Shown here in pieces: positions 26,270 to 35,856 of a DNA stretch of 64,000 nt. Source of the stretch: Frankia sp. AiPa1 (GTDB taxonomy: Bacteria; Actinomycetota; Actinomycetes; Frankiales; Frankiaceae); assembly GCF_023243075.1 (NCBI RefSeq), contig NZ_JALKFZ020000004.1, forward strand, positions 1-64,000, read 5' to 3'. Each line of letters begins with the position of its first letter. The stretch's first letter is position 1. The position numbers were made by a program, and so were the translations under genes. The notes under the pieces are model-generated. The model saw only the letters and a list, made by a program, of their open reading frames with translations, was not told the origin of the DNA and ran no database searches.

Positions 26270-27301
26270 TCAGCGAGGCCGGTCCGCGATGGAGCGAATC
26301 GCGTCGAGGACATGCGCGGCGGCGATCCGCGCACCGTCCAGGGTGAGGTGTACCCCGTCGCGGGAGCGGGCGAGGACCGTGCGGCCGTCGTCGGCGGAAA
26401 GGTAGTCGCTGTAGCCGCCTTCTCGCGACAGCCAGTGGCGAAGATCAAGATATGTGGCGCCGGGGACGGAGGCCGCGGCCGCCGCCGCTGCGGCGTCAAG
26501 CTGGACGAAGTACCCGTCCAGCCGGTGCGAGCGGGCGGGCGGCAGTCCCAGCCACAGAAGGTGTCGTCGTCCGGCACCGGTCCAGATCCGCATCACCACC
26601 TCCACCCGACGTTGGTATTCGGCCACCCATCCCGGTGATCCGGCGGGTACGGCCGTGCCGTCCGGCAGCGCGATGCCCTGCCCGTCATTGCCGCCCATCG
26701 TGACGATGACCAGCTCCAGATTCCTCTCGGCGCCCTGGGTGCGGGCCTGGGCCGCCCAGTCGAAGTAGTCGGGGCGGACGAGACCGGTGCCGTATCTCGT
26801 CTGCGTGCGCGTCCACAGCGCACCGCCCGCGACGCTCGTGATCGCCGGACCAAGCGCCTCGGTCAGCGAATCGCCAGTGATCAGCGTCCGCAGCGGATTC
26901 CCCGCCGTCGAGACCCGCAATGGCGGCACCGGCCGCGGCTGGCGGGGATCGGATCCAGGCGGGAGTTGGCGCGCGGCGCGGGCCAACTCCGAGGTCGTGG
27001 CCGAGGTCGTGGCGGAGTGGCCGAACGCCAGACCCAGCCACCTGTCCGGCCGGTCCAGCCGCAGCGGACGGGCGACCCGGGTCAGTGGCCGCGCCGCTCC
27101 CAGCACCAGGGTTCGGGTGATTCCAGGACGCATCCCCTCCCCGGTGTGCACCATGGCCGGGGCGCGCAGCACTGCCAGTAGTCCTAGCACGATCAGGACC
27201 ACCAGTGTCGCCCGTCCCGCCGGTACCACGGGACCGTCCTCGCGGCTCTCAGTCTCCTGGGGCTCAGTCTCCTGGCTCTCAGTCTCCTGGGGCTCGGTCA
27301 T
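26270..27301 (-). CDS. SGNH/GDSL hydrolase, membrane-anchored (DUF459-like)
   Basis: A 343-residue protein. A short Glu/Thr-rich cytoplasmic N-terminus (three 5-residue repeats of the QETES/QETEP type, from 15-bp DNA repeats at 27251-27295) leads into a transmembrane helix at about 29-46. An extracytoplasmic SGNH domain follows. Catalytic blocks are GDS at about 143-145 (LITGDSLTEALG), GGNDGQG, and the Asp/His pair in SRDGVHLTLDGA near 315. It lies 74 nt downstream of an MBOAT acyltransferase. Paired MBOAT plus SGNH proteins O-acetylate alginate, peptidoglycan and other glycans (known), so this protein probably transfers or removes acyl groups on a surface glycan (inference). GAGGTGG precedes the ATG. 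Confidence 0.85.
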   Translation of the reverse strand: MTEPQETESQETEPQETESREDGPVVPAGRATLVVLIVLGLLAVLRAPAMVHTGEGMRPGITRTLVLGAARPLTRVARPLRLDRPDRWLGLAFGHSATTSATTSELARAARQLPPGSDPRQPRPVPPLRVSTAGNPLRTLITGDSLTEALGPAITSVAGGALWTRTQTRYGTGLVRPDYFDWAAQARTQGAERNLELVIVTMGGNDGQGIALPDGTAVPAGSPGWVAEYQRRVEVVMRIWTGAGRRHLLWLGLPPARSHRLDGYFVQLDAAAAAAAASVPGATYLDLRHWLSREGGYSDYLSADDGRTVLARSRDGVHLTLDGARIAAAHVLDAIRSIADRPR

Positions 27302-27375
27302 CCGTCGGCCACCTCTCCCTTGTCGTGGCTGTCGTCGTGAAGCGTCCTGACCGTGTGACTCGTGCCTCGTGCCGG

Positions 27376-28809
27376 TCAGAACCGGAAGTAGATGAACGGG
27401 GACACTGTCTGCTCGCCGACGGCATGGTAGATGATCATGATGGTGGCGGTCAGCATGACGATCTGCGGAGCGACGGTGAGCTGGGCGAAGCCGGATCGCA
27501 GCGCGAGCCACCAGCGACGAGGGACGGCCGCAGTCGCGAGCCCGGCGATGATTGCGGTCAGAACCGTCGGAGTGACCAGAGGCGCGGGACCGGGCGCCGT
27601 CGCCAGCCGCGCGAACACCTCACCGGCGGTGGCAAGGTCCGGCGCGCGGAAGAACACCCAGGTTGCGCAGACGAAGTGGAACGCCCCCAGTCGAGCGGCC
27701 CAGTCCCGCGACCACAAGGTCCGCGACGGGCGGCGGGCCCGCCGACGCCGGTGAGCGCGGCGATCCCGGTAGCCGCGCAGGTGGCGTTCGAGGGCGAGCA
27801 TGCCGCCGTGCAGAGTGCCCCACAGGATGAAGGTCCAGGACGCGCCGTGCCAGAGACCGCCGAGCATCATCGTGATCATGAGATTGAGGTATGTGCGCCG
27901 GCGTCCGGCGCGGCTGCCGCCGAGGGGCAGGTAGACGTGGTCGCGCAGCCAGCGGGACAGGGTCATGTGCCAGCGTCGCCAGAACTCCTGGAGGCTGCGG
28001 GCGGCGTAGGGACGGTCGAAGTTGTTGGGGAACCGGAAACCGAGCAGCAGCGCCAGACCAATCGCGATGTCGGAGTAGGCCGAGAAGTCGCAGTAGATCT
28101 GGACCGCGTAGCCGTACACCGCCGCGAGTACCTCTGTACCGGAGTGCTGCCCGGGAGCGGCGAAGACCGGGTCGACCAGGCGGGTCGCGAGGACGTCGGC
28201 GAGGACCACCTTCTTGGCCAGACCGCCGAGGATCAACAGTGAGGCGCGGTACAGCGGGACCCGCCGAGGGTCGCGCGGCGCGGTGAGCTGCGGGAGGAAC
28301 TCGCTGGCCCGCACGATCGGACCTGCCACCAGATGGGGGAAGAACGCCTCGTAGACGGCGAAGTCGAGCAGTGGCGCGGGGACGATCGTGCCGCGGTGGA
28401 CCTCGACGACATAGCTGATCGCCTGGAACGTGAAGAACGAGATACCGATCGGCAGGGCGACCTGCAGCAGGGGCAGCGGAGCGGGCAGTCCCACGTCACG
28501 CAGCGCCTGGTCGACGGACAGGGCGAAGAATCCGTAGTACTTGAACCAGCCGAGCAGGCCGAGGTCGCACGCGATCGCGGCGACGAGGATCCGCTTGTCC
28601 TGACGACGCTGGAGCCCCCGGGCGGCGGCCTGGTTGAGCAGGGTCGATGCGACGAGCAGCAGAACGAAACGCGCGTCCGCGTAGCCGTAGAAGACATAGG
28701 AGGCAGCGAGGATCATCGGCTTCCACGCGTGTGGCCAGGGCATGAGTAGCCAGGACAGAGTCAGGACGAAGGCGAAGAACGCCGCGAACTCGATCGTTGG
28801 AAAGATCAC
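27376..28809 (-). CDS. MBOAT-family membrane O-acyltransferase (AlgI/DltB-like)
   Basis: A 477-residue polytopic protein with about ten hydrophobic segments. The MBOAT core includes FFPHLVAGPIVRASEF, RPYAARSLQEFWRRWHMTLS (a family hallmark), RDHVYLPLGGSR, and GLWHGASWTFILWGTLHGG with the invariant catalytic His at about 318 and a second at about 333. These proteins pass acyl groups from a cytosolic donor across the membrane to an outside acceptor. Together with the downstream SGNH protein this forms a two-gene acylation module. The polymer modified may be the glycan of the left-end locus, but nothing links them directly. Confidence 0.93.
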   Translation of the reverse strand: MIFPTIEFAAFFAFVLTLSWLLMPWPHAWKPMILAASYVFYGYADARFVLLLVASTLLNQAAARGLQRRQDKRILVAAIACDLGLLGWFKYYGFFALSVDQALRDVGLPAPLPLLQVALPIGISFFTFQAISYVVEVHRGTIVPAPLLDFAVYEAFFPHLVAGPIVRASEFLPQLTAPRDPRRVPLYRASLLILGGLAKKVVLADVLATRLVDPVFAAPGQHSGTEVLAAVYGYAVQIYCDFSAYSDIAIGLALLLGFRFPNNFDRPYAARSLQEFWRRWHMTLSRWLRDHVYLPLGGSRAGRRRTYLNLMITMMLGGLWHGASWTFILWGTLHGGMLALERHLRGYRDRRAHRRRRARRPSRTLWSRDWAARLGAFHFVCATWVFFRAPDLATAGEVFARLATAPGPAPLVTPTVLTAIIAGLATAAVPRRWWLALRSGFAQLTVAPQIVMLTATIMIIYHAVGEQTVSPFIYFRF

Positions 28810-28950
28810 CTGTGCTCCGCCAGCCTTACCGAATCGTCATAATGGAGAGTCAAGCAAGCACACAAAGTAATGAACTGCCGGGTCGATTGCCGGACGCCCC
28901 GCAGAGGGCGTGGGCGTCTTGGCGGAGAAGGGGTGCGTCTGCGCCACGGG

Positions 28951-29868
28951 ATGGCTACCGTCCGGACCATGGGCATCGTCACGGTCAACGGCCTGGAACT
29001 GGCCTACGAGATTCACGGTGACGACGGCGGGTGGCCGTTGTTGATGATCGGCGGGCTCGGGCAACAGCTGGCCGGCTGGCATCCCGACCTGATCGCAGGG
29101 CTTGCCCGCCGGGGCTACCGGGTGATCGTCTTTGACAACCGGGACGTGGGCATGTCGACTCACCTCGACGCGCTGGGCCAGCCGGATCTGGGCGCGATCC
29201 TGGCCGGCCGGTTCGACCTTTCCCCGTACGGCCTGGTCGAGCTTGCCGACGACGCGCTTGGCCTGCTTGACGTCCTTGGAGTCGACTCGGCGCATCTGCT
29301 CGGCCAGTCGATGGGCGGGATGATCGCCCAGGTCGCGGCACTACGCCATCCCGAGCGGGTCCGCAGCCTCACCTCGCTGATGTCGCATCCCGGCGATCAC
29401 CGGGTGCAACCGATGCCGGAGGCGCTTGGCCTGTTCCTGCGCCCGGCACCGAGCAGCCTCGACGAGGCGCTGCACGCCGCCCAGGAGGCGCAGCAGGTGC
29501 TCGGCTCACCGGAGTTTCCGCCGGACGACGCCTGGCTGGCGCAGCGCACCCGGCTCTACTGGGAACGGCGTACCGATCCGAGCGGGACGTTGCGCCAGCT
29601 GGCGGCCCTGCTCAGCGCGCCGGACCGGACCGCGGAGCTGGCCTCCCTGCGCACTCCCACGCTCGTCATCCACGGCGGTGCTGATCCACTGGTTCCCGTG
29701 CTAGGCGGTCGCCTGACCGCGGCTGCCATCCCCAGCGCCGAACTGCTCGAGATCGACGGGATGGGACACGAGCTACCTCGTCCGGTGTGGGAGCGGATCT
29801 TTGACAAGCTCGAGGACGTCGTCGACCGCGGCGAGGCCGGTCGGACCCCGCTGGCAGCCGCGAGCTGA
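28951..29868 (+). CDS. Alpha/beta hydrolase
   Basis: A protein of about 305 residues with the alpha/beta-hydrolase fold. The oxyanion region is MIGGLGQQLAGWHPDL, the nucleophile elbow is LLGQSMGGMIAQ (Ser), the acid is Asp in HGGADPLVP, and the base is His in DGMGHELPRPVW. This pattern is shared by esterases, haloalkane dehalogenase-like enzymes and the DUF-type hydrolases near aclacinomycin methylesterase; the substrate cannot be told. ATG 28951 or 28969 could be the start; both lack a strong ribosome site. The gene is divergent from the MBOAT gene and convergent with a small membrane protein. Confidence 0.88.
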   Translation: MATVRTMGIVTVNGLELAYEIHGDDGGWPLLMIGGLGQQLAGWHPDLIAGLARRGYRVIVFDNRDVGMSTHLDALGQPDLGAILAGRFDLSPYGLVELADDALGLLDVLGVDSAHLLGQSMGGMIAQVAALRHPERVRSLTSLMSHPGDHRVQPMPEALGLFLRPAPSSLDEALHAAQEAQQVLGSPEFPPDDAWLAQRTRLYWERRTDPSGTLRQLAALLSAPDRTAELASLRTPTLVIHGGADPLVPVLGGRLTAAAIPSAELLEIDGMGHELPRPVWERIFDKLEDVVDRGEAGRTPLAAAS

Positions 29869-29891
29869 CCGGCTGACCGGGGTCCGACGAG

Positions 29892-30353
29892 TCACGCGCC
29901 CGGCTTGATCACCATCAGGGCGGCGACGACCAGCCAGCATGCGGTGCTCACGGCCGCGCCAAAGGCGACGGCACTGATCCGACGTCGCGCCTGGCGGCCC
30001 GCCTCGACGTCGGCGATGGCGCGCGACATACCCGGCGCGACGATGCCGAGGCAGCTCGCGCAACCCACAAACCACAAGGCCAGTGAGCCCAGTAGCCAGC
30101 CGTCATCGAGTGAACGGACACTGCCGAACGATCCCTGGTGCACGAGACCCACGCCGGTGATCACGATCAGCGCGGATGCCGCCGCCAGCACCCGCACCAG
30201 CTGGGTGGCGAGCAGCAGGACCGGCGGCGGACCGGGCGTTGCCCGCAGCAGCACGGGTGCCGTCACGCAGACCAGACTCAGCGGTCCCAGCACGAACACG
30301 GCGAGCACGACGTGCAGGGTCAGCAGTAGTCCGAAAGCACCCGGATGCGGCAT
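29892..30353 (-). CDS. Small four-helix membrane protein (DUF2269-like)
   Basis: A 153-residue integral membrane protein with four hydrophobic helices (about 5-30, 45-68, 83-105 and 125-148). The start HPGAFGLLLTLHVVLAVFVLGPL, read in parts, and the centre GVGLVHQGSFGSV resemble the DUF2269 group of predicted integral membrane proteins, whose function is unknown. The ATG start at 30353 fits the first helix. No partner gene is evident. Confidence 0.7.
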   Translation of the reverse strand: MPHPGAFGLLLTLHVVLAVFVLGPLSLVCVTAPVLLRATPGPPPVLLLATQLVRVLAAASALIVITGVGLVHQGSFGSVRSLDDGWLLGSLALWFVGCASCLGIVAPGMSRAIADVEAGRQARRRISAVAFGAAVSTACWLVVAALMVIKPGA

Positions 30354-30418
30354 GTCGCGACGCTATCGATTGACATCGGATGCCGACACACCGGCTCGGG
30401 TCCGGCCGGGGTCCTGCG

Positions 30419-31561
30419 TCACAGCCGGGCGGACTGGTCGTACAGGCGCCGGACCACCGCGCCAAAGTGGGTACCGTACAGGCGGCCGGAGGAGCCGGCG
30501 TAGGCGTAGCTGACGACTCCGTCGATCCAGCCGTGGCCGGGGCCGAGCCGGCCGAAGCCGGTGAGGAACGGGCCCCCGCTGGCGCCCGCCGTCATCCGGC
30601 AGCGCACTCCCATCGATGGGCCGCCGTATGGGTCGTCGGCGTCGGGACCCGCGCAATAGATCATCTGGTTGCCGTCGAAGGGGCTCAGCCGCGGGTAGCC
30701 AAAGATGTACTGCGGGACCGTGGACGGCAGATCGAACGCGATGTTCTGAGCGCCGACGACATCCTGCAGCCGCCGGCCGTTCCGCGGATTGAACGTGACG
30801 AAGCCGGCGTCGACATCGAAGTCGCCCTTCTGCGACCAGCCGGAAGTGACGGTCATTCGCCGGGCCGTCCAGATGCCGTAGGGCATGGTGCCGTCCGCGT
30901 AGCCGGGCACGAAGGCCACGTTCCCCGCGAACTGGGAGCCCGCACCGCCGTGCAGACAGTGTCCGGCGGTGACGACCAAATTACGCCCGGCGCTGTTGAC
31001 CACGCTTGCGGAGCAGGCGAAGTCGGAGCCGTCGATCGTGGTGAACAGCCGTCCGGTGGTGGCCGTCACCAGGCCGCCGCCGATGTAGGGGGTGCCGTCG
31101 CTGGCGGGCGGGGGCGCGCCTACCGGCCCAGGGCCTGGCTCGGCCGCAAACGGTGACCGAGCCGGTGCGGCATCGGTACTCAGTCCGGAGCTGGAGCGGG
31201 AGCCAAAGGCGCGGTTGCGATGTTCAGCGGTCCAGTAGCGTCTGACCTGCGCCTGCTCCGTGTCGGTGATTGCTCCTGTCGCTGTCGGCGCGACCGGAAC
31301 CCCCGCCGGGTCGGCGGTACCGTCGCCGCTGCGGGGGGCGTTGGTCGGGGTGCTGTCCGCCCTGGAGTCGGCCTGATCCAGTGTGGTCGAGGGGTCGGCG
31401 AGCACGGGCGCGGTGGGAAGGGTGGCCGGTGCGAGGGAGACTCCCGCGGTCAGCAGCACCGCGGCGAGCAGCCGGGCGCGAGCTGGTGGATGAGGCCCGG
31501 ACGCGCGGTGCCGCGGGACTCCGTGACGCCTCGCTACGGCCTGGGCTCTCCGTGACAACAC
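30419..31561 (-). CDS. Secreted trypsin-fold serine protease
   Basis: A 380-residue exported protease. An Arg-rich n-region and a hydrophobic stretch (LLAAVLLTAGVSLAPATLPT) make the signal peptide. A disordered propeptide-like region to about 150 follows, then a chymotrypsin-fold (V8/Glu-endopeptidase-like) domain. The catalytic triad is visible: His in VVTAGHCLH (about 199), Asp in KGDFDVDAGF (about 250) and Ser in TAGASGGPFL (about 330). A Cys pair may bracket the His region (ACSASV and GHC). It should be secreted and processed. The start used is GTG 31561; the precise start is uncertain. It is an isolated minus-strand gene next to the VWA gene. Confidence 0.88.
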   Translation of the reverse strand: MLSRRAQAVARRHGVPRHRASGPHPPARARLLAAVLLTAGVSLAPATLPTAPVLADPSTTLDQADSRADSTPTNAPRSGDGTADPAGVPVAPTATGAITDTEQAQVRRYWTAEHRNRAFGSRSSSGLSTDAAPARSPFAAEPGPGPVGAPPPASDGTPYIGGGLVTATTGRLFTTIDGSDFACSASVVNSAGRNLVVTAGHCLHGGAGSQFAGNVAFVPGYADGTMPYGIWTARRMTVTSGWSQKGDFDVDAGFVTFNPRNGRRLQDVVGAQNIAFDLPSTVPQYIFGYPRLSPFDGNQMIYCAGPDADDPYGGPSMGVRCRMTAGASGGPFLTGFGRLGPGHGWIDGVVSYAYAGSSGRLYGTHFGAVVRRLYDQSARL

Positions 31562-31699
31562 GATCGCGCACGGTAGCAGAATGCGTATGGGTGATGGGCG
31601 TGCCGCAGCGCGTGGGTGGGGGCCTGAGCCGGTTCACCCGGTGGGGGTGAAGGACGGTGCTGGGAGCTGCTCGCCGCGAGTTCCGGCGGGACCGCGGGA

Positions 31700-33691
31700 T
31701 CAGCGGACGGCGTGCCGGCCACGGGAGCGCAGATAGTCGCGGATGACGTAGTTTCCGAGCGCGTTCGGGTCGGGGGACAGCATCCGTCCGCCGTTTCGCC
31801 GGGCCATCTCCTCGACGAACTGCACGAGCCGTGGCTCGTCGTCCAGCATGAACACGTTGATGGTGACCCCGCGTCGAGTCAGCTTGTCAACCTCGGCGAG
31901 GGTGAGCTCCAGAGTTTCGGGCATGGGCGGCCAGGAGAACCTAGGGGTGCCGTCCCGTAGCAGATGCGCAGTCGGCTCACCGTCGGTGACGACCATGACG
32001 ACCGGTTCGGCCTGCGGGTAGCGGCTGAGCAGCCGGCCGGCGATGAGTAGCGCGTGCTGCAGGTTGGTGCCCTGGACCATCTCCGAGTCGAGTCCGGCGA
32101 GCTCGACTGGGCGCAGCTCGCGGGCGTAGTCGGAGAAGCCGATGATGTGGATCTTGTCTTGCGGGAAGGACGTGCTGACCAGGGCATGCAGCGCGAGCGC
32201 GGTGGACTTCGCGATGCCCCAGGTACCGCGCAGCGCCATCGAGTAGGACAGGTCGACGAGCAGGCAGACCGCCGCCGTGGTGCGCCGCTCGGTCTCGGCC
32301 ACCTCGAAGTCGGCGACCTCGAGCCGTACGCTGCGCCCAGGGCCGGGCGGCCCGCCTCGCAGGACGGCGTTGCGCACCGTGCGGACGACGTCGATCGGCT
32401 GGGTGTCGCCGAACTGCCAGGGACGAGAGGTACCGAGCAGATCACCGGCGGAGCCGGCGTCGGTCAAGCTGTGATCGCCGCGGCCGCGGGCGGAGACCTG
32501 GCGGAAGATGCGGGCCAGCGCCGTCTGGCCGATGCGGCGCACCGCCCGCGGGGTCAGTTCGAGGCTGCCTCCCCGCCGGGTGATGAACCCCTGGCGTTCG
32601 AGCTCCCGCTCCACCTGCTGGAGGCTGCGCAGGTCGTCAACGGCGGAGCGGCCGAGAGCGCGGGCGACGGCCTCGGGGTCGATGTCCTCCAGGGATGCGC
32701 CCGCGTAGTCCTGGCCGAGGGCGGCGCCGAGCTCGTCGAGCTCAGCGAGTTCCTCCAGGGCGCTGGTGGCGTCGCCGAGGCCCAGCGGTTCGTCGCCGGT
32801 GAGGCCCTCGCTCATGCGCCGACCACGCCTGCGGGCCCGTCCGCCCCAGTTGAGGTCGGGGCGTGCGGCCCGCAGCGCCTGGCTGAGCCGCGACATCTCG
32901 GCGGCGAGGCCGAGATCCTCCATCGCGGTGGCCATCAGGTCGGCGAGCTCGGCGCGCTGCTGCGGGGTGAGCCCGGCCAGTAGCCTGGCCGCGGCGGCCG
33001 CCCGGCGGGCGAGGGCGTCGACGAGTTCCTCGAGCGACTCCGGCCCCTCGGGGAAGAAGTCGCCGAATTCGCGCATGAACTGCTCGAACGCCTCGGTGGT
33101 GTCCTCGCCGCGGGTGTCGGCCTCGAGCATCGTGTTCAGCGCGCCGATCATCTCGCGGATGCGGGCGAAGTCCTCCGGACGCGCCCCCTCCAACGCCTCC
33201 TTCATGCCCTTGAACTGGGCGTCGAGGACCTCCCGACGCAGCAGCTCGGAGATCTGCTCGTAGGTCTCACGGGCCTGCGGGGAACGCCAGTCGTAGTCGG
33301 CGAGCGCACGTACGGCCCGGGCGGGATCGGAGGGCAGCGTGTCGAGTTCGGTCTCGCGCAGCCGGGCGGCATCGGACGGATCGGGGAACAGCGCGGCGCG
33401 CTCCTGACCGATCGCGGTGTCCAGCAGCCGGCGGACCTCCTGCAGGGTGCCGTCCATCCGCCCGCGAGAACGCGCCTCGCGGCGGCGCCGCTCGATGGCC
33501 CGGCGCAGGTCATCCAGGCCGCGCCGGCCGGGCATACCCCTACGCAGCAGGGCTTCGAGGGCCTCGCGGGGGGTACGCCCCTCGAGGATCTGGCGGGACA
33601 TCTCGTCGAGGGCGGCGGCGGAAGTGAAGGGGGAGGCGAGTGGGTCTGGCCCCCCGTCGAAAGGGCTATAGCGGAACGTGCCGGAGCTCAC
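31700..33691 (-). CDS. VWA-domain protein, partner of a MoxR-type AAA ATPase
   Basis: A 663-residue cytosolic protein. A long helical N-terminal region (about 1-440) precedes a von Willebrand A domain. The MIDAS motif is intact: DLSYSMALRG starting at about 479, then the Thr in QGTNLQ and the Asp in VVTDGEPTAH. Proteins of this layout work with MoxR/magnesium-chelatase-like ATPases to insert metals or remodel protein complexes. The partner ATPase gene lies directly upstream, 43 nt away. The target complex is unknown here; no dehydrogenase or chelatase subunit gene is adjacent. ATG 33691 is used. Confidence 0.9.
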   Translation of the reverse strand: MSSGTFRYSPFDGGPDPLASPFTSAAALDEMSRQILEGRTPREALEALLRRGMPGRRGLDDLRRAIERRRREARSRGRMDGTLQEVRRLLDTAIGQERAALFPDPSDAARLRETELDTLPSDPARAVRALADYDWRSPQARETYEQISELLRREVLDAQFKGMKEALEGARPEDFARIREMIGALNTMLEADTRGEDTTEAFEQFMREFGDFFPEGPESLEELVDALARRAAAAARLLAGLTPQQRAELADLMATAMEDLGLAAEMSRLSQALRAARPDLNWGGRARRRGRRMSEGLTGDEPLGLGDATSALEELAELDELGAALGQDYAGASLEDIDPEAVARALGRSAVDDLRSLQQVERELERQGFITRRGGSLELTPRAVRRIGQTALARIFRQVSARGRGDHSLTDAGSAGDLLGTSRPWQFGDTQPIDVVRTVRNAVLRGGPPGPGRSVRLEVADFEVAETERRTTAAVCLLVDLSYSMALRGTWGIAKSTALALHALVSTSFPQDKIHIIGFSDYARELRPVELAGLDSEMVQGTNLQHALLIAGRLLSRYPQAEPVVMVVTDGEPTAHLLRDGTPRFSWPPMPETLELTLAEVDKLTRRGVTINVFMLDDEPRLVQFVEEMARRNGGRMLSPDPNALGNYVIRDYLRSRGRHAVR

Positions 33692-33734
33692 CGCGGTCCT
33701 CCCAGGGAGCGGACGGTTCAGGGTTGCCGTCGGA

Positions 33735-35222
33735 TCACGGACCGCCGTAGACCGTGCGGCCGGGTAGCTCCTCCTTGGCGAGGCGGCGATTGAGGTACAG
33801 GCCCTCCATGGCCAGCTCCAGCCCGGCCGCGGCGAGTCCGGGGGATTCGGCGCCGTCCACCCCGAGCCGGCTCAGGATCGCGGCGAGCCCGGGTACCGGA
33901 CCCATGCGGCGCAGCAGCTCGGCCGCCGGGACGAGTTCACCCGTCTCGACCGGACCGTCGTTCTCGAACCGGTTCTGCAGGCCGGTGAGGTCCGCGCCGG
34001 CGAGACGAGACCGGAACGTCTCGGCGACCGCGCGGCGCAGCAGCAGCGCGAGCACCTCGTCCTCGCGCCCCTCCTCCAGCTGGTCGAACTCGACCTTGCC
34101 GCGCACCGCGGGGACGATCGACGAGAGATCGACCACCCGGGCGGTGGCCGTCTCCTCGCCGGTCAGTGCCGCCCGCCGCACAGCGGCGGCGGCCACCGTC
34201 TCGGCGGCGGCCACGGCGAGCCGGGCCGACACGCCCGACCGTTGGTCGACCTGCGGCGCGTCGCGCACCAGCCGGGTGAACCGGGCGACCACCTCCAGCA
34301 GGTGATCGGCGAGTTCCGGTGCCCCCAGCGGCGAGCCGGCCCAGCTGATCGCCGCCTCCTGACGGATCAGGGCAAGCTCGTCGGCCAGCACCAACGGGTA
34401 GTGCGTCCGGACCTCGGCGCCGAACCGGTCCTTCAACGGGGTGATGATCCGGCCTCGGTTGGTGTAGTCCTCGGGGTTGGCCGACGCCACCAGCAGCAGG
34501 TCCAGCGGGAGACGCAGCAGGTAACCGCGGACCTGGATGTCGCGCTCCTCGAGCACGTTGAGCAGGGACACCTGGATGCGTTCGGCGAGGTCGGGGAGCT
34601 CGTTGACGCTGAAGATGCCGCGGTTGGTCCGCGGGACCAGCCCGTAGTGCACTGTCTCGGGGTCACCCAGCGTGCGACCCTCGGCGACCTTGACCGGGTC
34701 GACATCACCGATCAGATCACCGACGCTGGTGTCGGGAGTGGCCAGCTTCTCGCCGAACCGCTCGCCGCGGTGCCGCCAGACGACCGCCAGATCGTCCCCG
34801 TGGGCGGCGGCCAACTGCCGACATCGGCCGCAGACCGGTGCGTAGGGATGGTCGTTGATCTCACATCCCGCCACGGCCGGCGACCACTCGTCGAGCAGGC
34901 TGACCAGCGTTCGGATCAGGCGGGTCTTGCCCTGCCCGCGCTCCCCGAGGAAGACGATGTCGTGGCCAGCCAGGATTGCCCGCTCCACCTGTGGCAGCAC
35001 GGTCTCGTCGAACCCGACGATGCCGGGGAAACGGGGCTCCTCCCGGCGCATCAGGGTGACGAGGTTGTCCCGCAACTCGGCCCGCACGGAGCGGTACACA
35101 TGCCCGCTACGGCGCAGTTCACCCAGGGTAGCGACCGACGGCGCCTGGCCCGCGGGCTCGGCAACCGGGGATGTCGTCGTCGGTGGGACGGAATGACGGG
35201 GCGGTACCGGCAGATCCTCCAC
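33735..35222 (-). CDS. MoxR/magnesium-chelatase-like AAA+ ATPase
   Basis: A 495-residue AAA+ protein. Walker A GERGQGKTR lies at about residues 93-101, the Walker B region is GIFSVNELPDL, and sensor 1 is LLLVASANPEDYTNRGRI. A CEIND...CGRC cysteine pattern (around CEINDHPYAPVCGRCRQ) could bind zinc. The C-terminal helical part is about 200 residues. GTG 35222 is preferred to an Arg-rich upstream extension. With the downstream VWA protein it forms the classic ATPase/adaptor pair, probably an operon. Such pairs are often labelled magnesium chelatase, but no chlorophyll genes are here, so a protein-remodelling role is more likely. Confidence 0.9.
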   Translation of the reverse strand: MEDLPVPPRHSVPPTTTSPVAEPAGQAPSVATLGELRRSGHVYRSVRAELRDNLVTLMRREEPRFPGIVGFDETVLPQVERAILAGHDIVFLGERGQGKTRLIRTLVSLLDEWSPAVAGCEINDHPYAPVCGRCRQLAAAHGDDLAVVWRHRGERFGEKLATPDTSVGDLIGDVDPVKVAEGRTLGDPETVHYGLVPRTNRGIFSVNELPDLAERIQVSLLNVLEERDIQVRGYLLRLPLDLLLVASANPEDYTNRGRIITPLKDRFGAEVRTHYPLVLADELALIRQEAAISWAGSPLGAPELADHLLEVVARFTRLVRDAPQVDQRSGVSARLAVAAAETVAAAAVRRAALTGEETATARVVDLSSIVPAVRGKVEFDQLEEGREDEVLALLLRRAVAETFRSRLAGADLTGLQNRFENDGPVETGELVPAAELLRRMGPVPGLAAILSRLGVDGAESPGLAAAGLELAMEGLYLNRRLAKEELPGRTVYGGP

Positions 35223-35370
35223 CGCTCGACGGTACGTCGGCCTCGCCCTGCGTGCAGCGGACTCAGCGCCCGTCCGCTGCGGGCGTAGCCGTCGGCCGGC
35301 ACGCGGCGAGCCCCACCCGGCTCGCCGCACGACCTGCCCGCAGGCGCCGCCGGCCGAGACGTCTCGCAGG

Positions 35371-35856
35371 TCAGCCCGCGTACGGAGCGATGGAGATGAT
35401 CTCGACCTTGGCCGAGCGGCCGTTGGGCAGCGTGTAGCTCACAGTCTCGCCGGCCTTGTGTCCGGTGACGGCGCCACCAAGGGGGGAGGCGGGGGAGAAG
35501 ACGTCGATCGTGGTGCTGTGGTCCTCGCGTGAGCCGATGAGGAACTTCTCGGTCTCCTGGTCGCCGGCGAAGCGGACCTCGACCACCATGCCCGGACCAG
35601 CCTCACCCTTGCTGGTCGCCGGTGCATCGCCGACCTGCGCGTCCCGCAGCAGATCCATGAGCTGGCGGATGCGGGCTTCCTGCTTGCCCTGCTCCTCCTT
35701 CGCAGCGTGGTAACCGCCGTTCTCGCGCAGGTCACCCTCCTCGCGCGCGGCCTCGATCTTCGTGGCGATCTCCGTGCGCCAGGGGCCGGTGAGGTAGTCG
35801 AGCTCGGAGCGGAGCCGGTCGTATGCCTCCTGGGTGAGCCAAGTCTGCTGCGTCAC
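35371..35856 (-). CDS. greA: Transcription elongation factor GreA
   Basis: A 161-residue factor that enters the RNA polymerase secondary channel and stimulates cleavage of backtracked RNA. The N-terminal coiled coil carries the acidic tip (EEGDLRENGGYHAAKEEQGK), and the C-terminal FKBP-like domain includes FSPASPLGGAVTGHKAGETV. GTG 35856 is chosen over GTG 35865 because a GGAG lies 10 nt before the former and only 1 nt before the latter. It is divergent from mca across a 647-bp region, the same pairing as in M. tuberculosis Rv1080c/Rv1082. Confidence 0.95.
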   Translation of the reverse strand: MTQQTWLTQEAYDRLRSELDYLTGPWRTEIATKIEAAREEGDLRENGGYHAAKEEQGKQEARIRQLMDLLRDAQVGDAPATSKGEAGPGMVVEVRFAGDQETEKFLIGSREDHSTTIDVFSPASPLGGAVTGHKAGETVSYTLPNGRSAKVEIISIAPYAG

